This document shows positions 20,492-22,458 of a stretch of DNA of 22,458 nt, in pieces. Under the pieces are notes generated by a model. That model had not been told where the DNA came from. It saw only the letters and a program-made list of their open reading frames with translations, and did not search any database. Every line of letters begins with the position of its first letter. Within the stretch, counting starts at the first letter, position 1. Both the position numbers and the translations under genes were made by a program. Source of the DNA: a virus; the IMG/VR virus record IMGVR_UViG_3300021364_001321, positions 1 to 22,458 of that record. The stretch is one strand, 5' to 3'.

Positions 20492-20831
20492 CTGTTTTAC
20501 CTTGCATTCGTTTTTCTATCAAGCCTGGCTTTTTATTTGCCAAGTGTGTTAGATTATGTTTGTTAAGTGTTGCACGAAGCTCGTCTCCGTACTCTTCTGA
20601 TTTTTTAAGATCAATATTTAATTGGTCAGTAATTTTATTAAGTCTTTCATTATCTGCTTTAAGTAATGCTAGACTTTGTTCACTTGTTTCAACGGCAACC
20701 TCCAATTTAGCAACATTGGCTTTCGCTACCTCAAGATTGGCTTTCAAGTTTTTGACATACAACAAGCCACCTCCTGCACTGGCAAGAAGCCCCACTACTA
20801 GGAGTATTTTTAAACCGCTGAAGATACCCAT
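20439..20831 (-). CDS. Inner spanin-like (Rz-type) membrane protein
   Basis: The 130-residue protein has an N-terminal membrane segment (MGIFSGLKILLVVGLLASAG, residues 1-20, then GGLLYV) and a long periplasmic coiled coil (residues 30-95, with NLEVAKANVAKLEVAVETSE and NERLNKITDQLNID patterns), followed by a basic end. This is the architecture of i-spanins such as lambda Rz. An open frame reaches back to 20909, but it would overlap the endolysin gene; the ATG at 20831 has AGGA nine bases upstream, five bases after the endolysin stop, and puts the membrane segment at the N-terminus. It would link to the lipoprotein encoded in the overlapping gene, across the periplasm. Confidence 0.78.
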   Translation of the reverse strand: MGIFSGLKILLVVGLLASAGGGLLYVKNLKANLEVAKANVAKLEVAVETSEQSLALLKADNERLNKITDQLNIDLKKSEEYGDELRATLNKHNLTHLANKKPGLIEKRMQGKTDALWKDLESITGATPSE

Positions 20832-20836
20832 ACCTT

Positions 20837-21685
20837 TTATCCTAAGAGCTTTCCCAATGTTTTTGGTCCAACAATTCCATCTGCAACTAAACCATTTGAA
20901 CTCTGCCATTCTTTTACTATACGTGCAGTGCCAGGACCAAATATACCATCAGCAGGTGAAATATCAAGTTTTTCTTGTACTTCAGCTACTAACGGACCAC
21001 GTGATCCTTGTCTAATTGTTTGATTGTAGTCTACTTCTGGCTCTTCAAAGTCACCACCAAATACATCAAGTGCATGTAGATAATGTTTCTTTCTATCTTC
21101 TAAGCCTATAGTACCACCGTTAATACGTTTTGTCATGCCAACTATGTCTTGTGCATCACAGTATTTGTTAATGTTGTTTGTATCCCAGAACCAACATGCA
21201 CTATCTAGTGCACCTTGTTTTGTACGAACATAATCAACTGCTTCTTCAGGCGTCTTATCTACTGCTTTTCCGAATTCTGTGTAGTTGTATCTTCCAGTAA
21301 GTTGAAGTATTCCGCCACCTCTGAAACGCCAACCATCGCCGCTGTCGGAATCGCCGTTGTCCATACGGTTTGCATATATGACATTAGCAATTTTTTCTGG
21401 TTGTCTATGATATTCATTTGCATCTCTACCTGCCCTTCTAAAATATTTAGGAAAAATAGTGTTTAGTGCTTTGGCGCTATAGTTTAAGTTTTCACTTAGT
21501 ACTCTAAAGCCGCCGGACTCGTGTCCACACTGTGCAATAAATCCTGCAACACGCTCGACTGTATCTACTTCCCATAATGGTAAAATTTCGCACATTGCGT
21601 CATACCATTCTTTCCAGTCATCTCTATGGATTAGCTCTTCAGCCATCCATTCTTCGAAATCAAATTTAAAGTGTTCTTTAGCCAT
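20837..21685 (-). CDS. Endolysin: GH19-type lysozyme/chitinase fold with peptidoglycan-binding domain
   Basis: This 282-residue protein hydrolyses peptidoglycan. The catalytic domain shows FIAQCGHESGGF (49-60) with the general acid Glu56, Glu65 in LSENLNYS as the likely second acid, FRGGGILQLTGRYNY (121-135) and the helical end GALDSACWFW (158-167), as in family 19 glycoside hydrolases of phages. A peptidoglycan-binding domain of the PG_binding_1 type occupies 226-282 (RQGSRGPLVAEVQEKL, then ADGIVGPKTLGKLL). No signal peptide is present, so export needs a holin. A GTG at 21730 gives a longer frame, but the ATG at 21685 has AGAGGA about nine bases upstream and overlaps the stop of the zinc-ribbon gene (ATGGCTAA). 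It leads the lysis cassette. Confidence 0.9.
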   Translation of the reverse strand: MAKEHFKFDFEEWMAEELIHRDDWKEWYDAMCEILPLWEVDTVERVAGFIAQCGHESGGFRVLSENLNYSAKALNTIFPKYFRRAGRDANEYHRQPEKIANVIYANRMDNGDSDSGDGWRFRGGGILQLTGRYNYTEFGKAVDKTPEEAVDYVRTKQGALDSACWFWDTNNINKYCDAQDIVGMTKRINGGTIGLEDRKKHYLHALDVFGGDFEEPEVDYNQTIRQGSRGPLVAEVQEKLDISPADGIFGPGTARIVKEWQSSNGLVADGIVGPKTLGKLLG

Positions 21686-21830
21686 TTGTATTATCCTCTG
21701 TTTGGCAGTCTTGGCATCGGCACTGCTCACATACTTTGATATTTATTACTTGATTGTCACCGTCTTTATGGTCTTTGAATAATGCCGTTCCGCAATGTGA
21801 TTCATGTCCGCAGTTATGACAATTTTTCAT
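21678..21830 (-). CDS. 50-residue zinc-ribbon protein
   Basis: This short gene encodes a Cys/His-rich protein: C-x2-C at residues 4-7 (CHNC), His9, Cys13, then CEQCRCQDC at 34-42, giving seven cysteines in two knuckles, one C-x2-C-x5-C and one C-x2-C-x-C-x2-C. It could bind zinc and nucleic acid or protein; the function is unknown. Support for the gene: the ATG follows the upstream TAA directly (TAAATG), AAAGGA is four to five bases upstream, and the stop overlaps the endolysin start. A late box for the endolysin lies within it. Confidence 0.7.
   Translation of the reverse strand: MKNCHNCGHESHCGTALFKDHKDGDNQVINIKVCEQCRCQDCQTEDNTNG
21740..21747 (-). promoter_or_regulatory. Candidate T4-type late promoter box AATAAATA
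   Basis: The box is inside the zinc-ribbon gene, about 55 bases before the endolysin ATG. It could give a late transcript that carries endolysin and spanins. As it is in coding sequence, a chance match is possible. Confidence 0.45.
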
Positions 21831-22458
21831 TTAGATCCTTTTCAAATGTAAACTATAACCTTCGTTTGTTAACACAAGTGTATCACCGTATTTTGTAATG
21901 TTATAGTCACCTAATACTTTGGAAAGGAAAATAACTTCACCCATATCTTTCATATTGATAGTTTCGTCAAGTTTAGTATCTTTACCAAAGTCAGTTACAT
22001 TAAATCTTAAGGGTTGAGCGTAGGTATTCTTAATTATTAAAGTTTCACCTAACATATCAATAGATTCAGCATAACTCTTAGTAAAGAAATTTTTGTAGTT
22101 TTCGTATTGCGTTTCATTTATAGCAATTTCATAACTTTCTTTATCAACAGGTATACTGGCACTTAGATTTTCTTCATCTAAATTCTTACTCTTAAAATTT
22201 TTGTAGTACCTAAATCTCATGCCTTCTATGTCGGCTAGTTTACTTACACCGTCAGCAATTTCTAAAATATTTGTAGGAATATCTTTGTTACGCTCCATTT
22301 CAACAAATACTTTATAAGTGCCATCTGTTTGCTCACCTGATGTAACGTCTGCATCTAAAACAAAAGGATAACCTTTTTCAATAAAATTTTCTAAATCCTT
22401 TGCAGGTTCGTTTCCATGTACACTAAATGCTAGTGTAACAATATCTGAATCCTCGCCC
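21831..22458 (-). CDS. Unidentified phage protein, 5' end cut by window edge
   Basis: The frame stays open to the right edge (GEDSDIVTLAFSVHGNEPAK onward), so the ATG at 22298 is an internal Met and the gene is longer. The 208 visible residues include a segment EKGYPFVLDADVTSGE, then TYKVFVEMERNKDIP (a feature I recall in T4-like marine phages), a helical region around ILEIADGVSKLADIEG, and an end that looks like two beta hairpins (MGEVIFLSKVLGDYNIT, TLVLTNEGYSLHLKRI). I cannot assign a function. It shares its orientation with the lysis genes, and its stop directly abuts the zinc-ribbon start. Confidence 0.75.
   Translation of the reverse strand, partial: GEDSDIVTLAFSVHGNEPAKDLENFIEKGYPFVLDADVTSGEQTDGTYKVFVEMERNKDIPTNILEIADGVSKLADIEGMRFRYYKNFKSKNLDEENLSASIPVDKESYEIAINETQYENYKNFFTKSYAESIDMLGETLIIKNTYAQPLRFNVTDFGKDTKLDETINMKDMGEVIFLSKVLGDYNITKYGDTLVLTNEGYSLHLKRI

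Noticed and set aside
21686-21730. Longer endolysin start at GTG 21730
   Set aside because: The ATG at 21685 has a good SD and the overlapping stop of the zinc-ribbon gene; the extra 15 residues are out-of-frame reading of that gene.

Overview
The window looks like a piece of a T4-superfamily (Straboviridae-like or marine T4-like) myovirus genome from an aquatic, probably marine, AT-rich phage. The evidence is a T4 gp43-type family B DNA polymerase, a DsbA-type late-transcription protein, T4 late-promoter boxes (NATAAATA) ahead of several genes, and auxiliary genes that are typical of marine phages (2OG-Fe(II) oxygenase, SpeD, DnaJ, SGNH hydrolase, nucleotide-sugar enzymes). The spanin-type lysis genes imply a Gram-negative host. 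A SAR11-type (pelagiphage) or cyanobacterial host fits the gene content, but no gene here decides between them, and no photosynthesis gene is present. No tRNA, rRNA, integrase, insertion sequence or CRISPR array was seen.

Every gene but one reads on the minus strand, so the layout below runs right to left in transcription order. (1) 22458-19993: an unidentified protein cut by the right edge, a 50-residue zinc-ribbon protein, a GH19-type endolysin with a peptidoglycan-binding tail, then an i-spanin, an embedded 127-residue lipoprotein and a second, 51-residue lipoprotein. (2) 19987-18057: an SGNH hydrolase and three small membrane proteins, one of them a minimal MscS-like protein; holin candidates are here. 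(3) 18039-14892: a zinc-finger-free DnaJ and a full-length ClpA-type unfoldase, the latter behind a near-perfect sigma70-type promoter. (4) 14917-12135: an unidentified protein, a probable virion beta-protein, a small acidic protein and a 490-residue unidentified protein. (5) 11776-12138: the single plus-strand gene, speD-like. (6) 11678-6133: a run of lysine-rich proteins that share short N-terminal leaders, including a nucleotidyltransferase fusion and a 777-residue mosaic protein with HAD nucleotidase and ParB-like domains. (7) 6129-1: an unidentified protein, dsbA behind a consensus sigma70 promoter, two tiny membrane proteins, a 2OG oxygenase, DNA polymerase, a small unidentified protein, a truncated nucleotide-sugar dehydrogenase and an epimerase cut by the left edge.

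Regulation appears to be of two kinds. Three TTGAC(A/T)-N17-TATA(A/T)T promoters look host-polymerase driven: upstream of dsbA, clpA and the 220-residue cysteine-rich protein. Six NATAAATA late boxes all point the minus way, with none on the plus strand. Two late boxes stand exactly five bases before an ATG that lacks a ribosome binding site, which predicts leaderless late messages.

The most interesting signal is in block 6. Seven of its eight minus-strand neighbours, plus the 490-residue protein, have or approximate a short N-terminal leader ending in L-x-E. This resembles the capsid-targeting and prohead-protease site of T4 internal proteins. The 777-residue mosaic has a similar sequence inside it, next to a repeated linker. 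I infer, without proof, that this block encodes proteins packaged in the head and processed during maturation.
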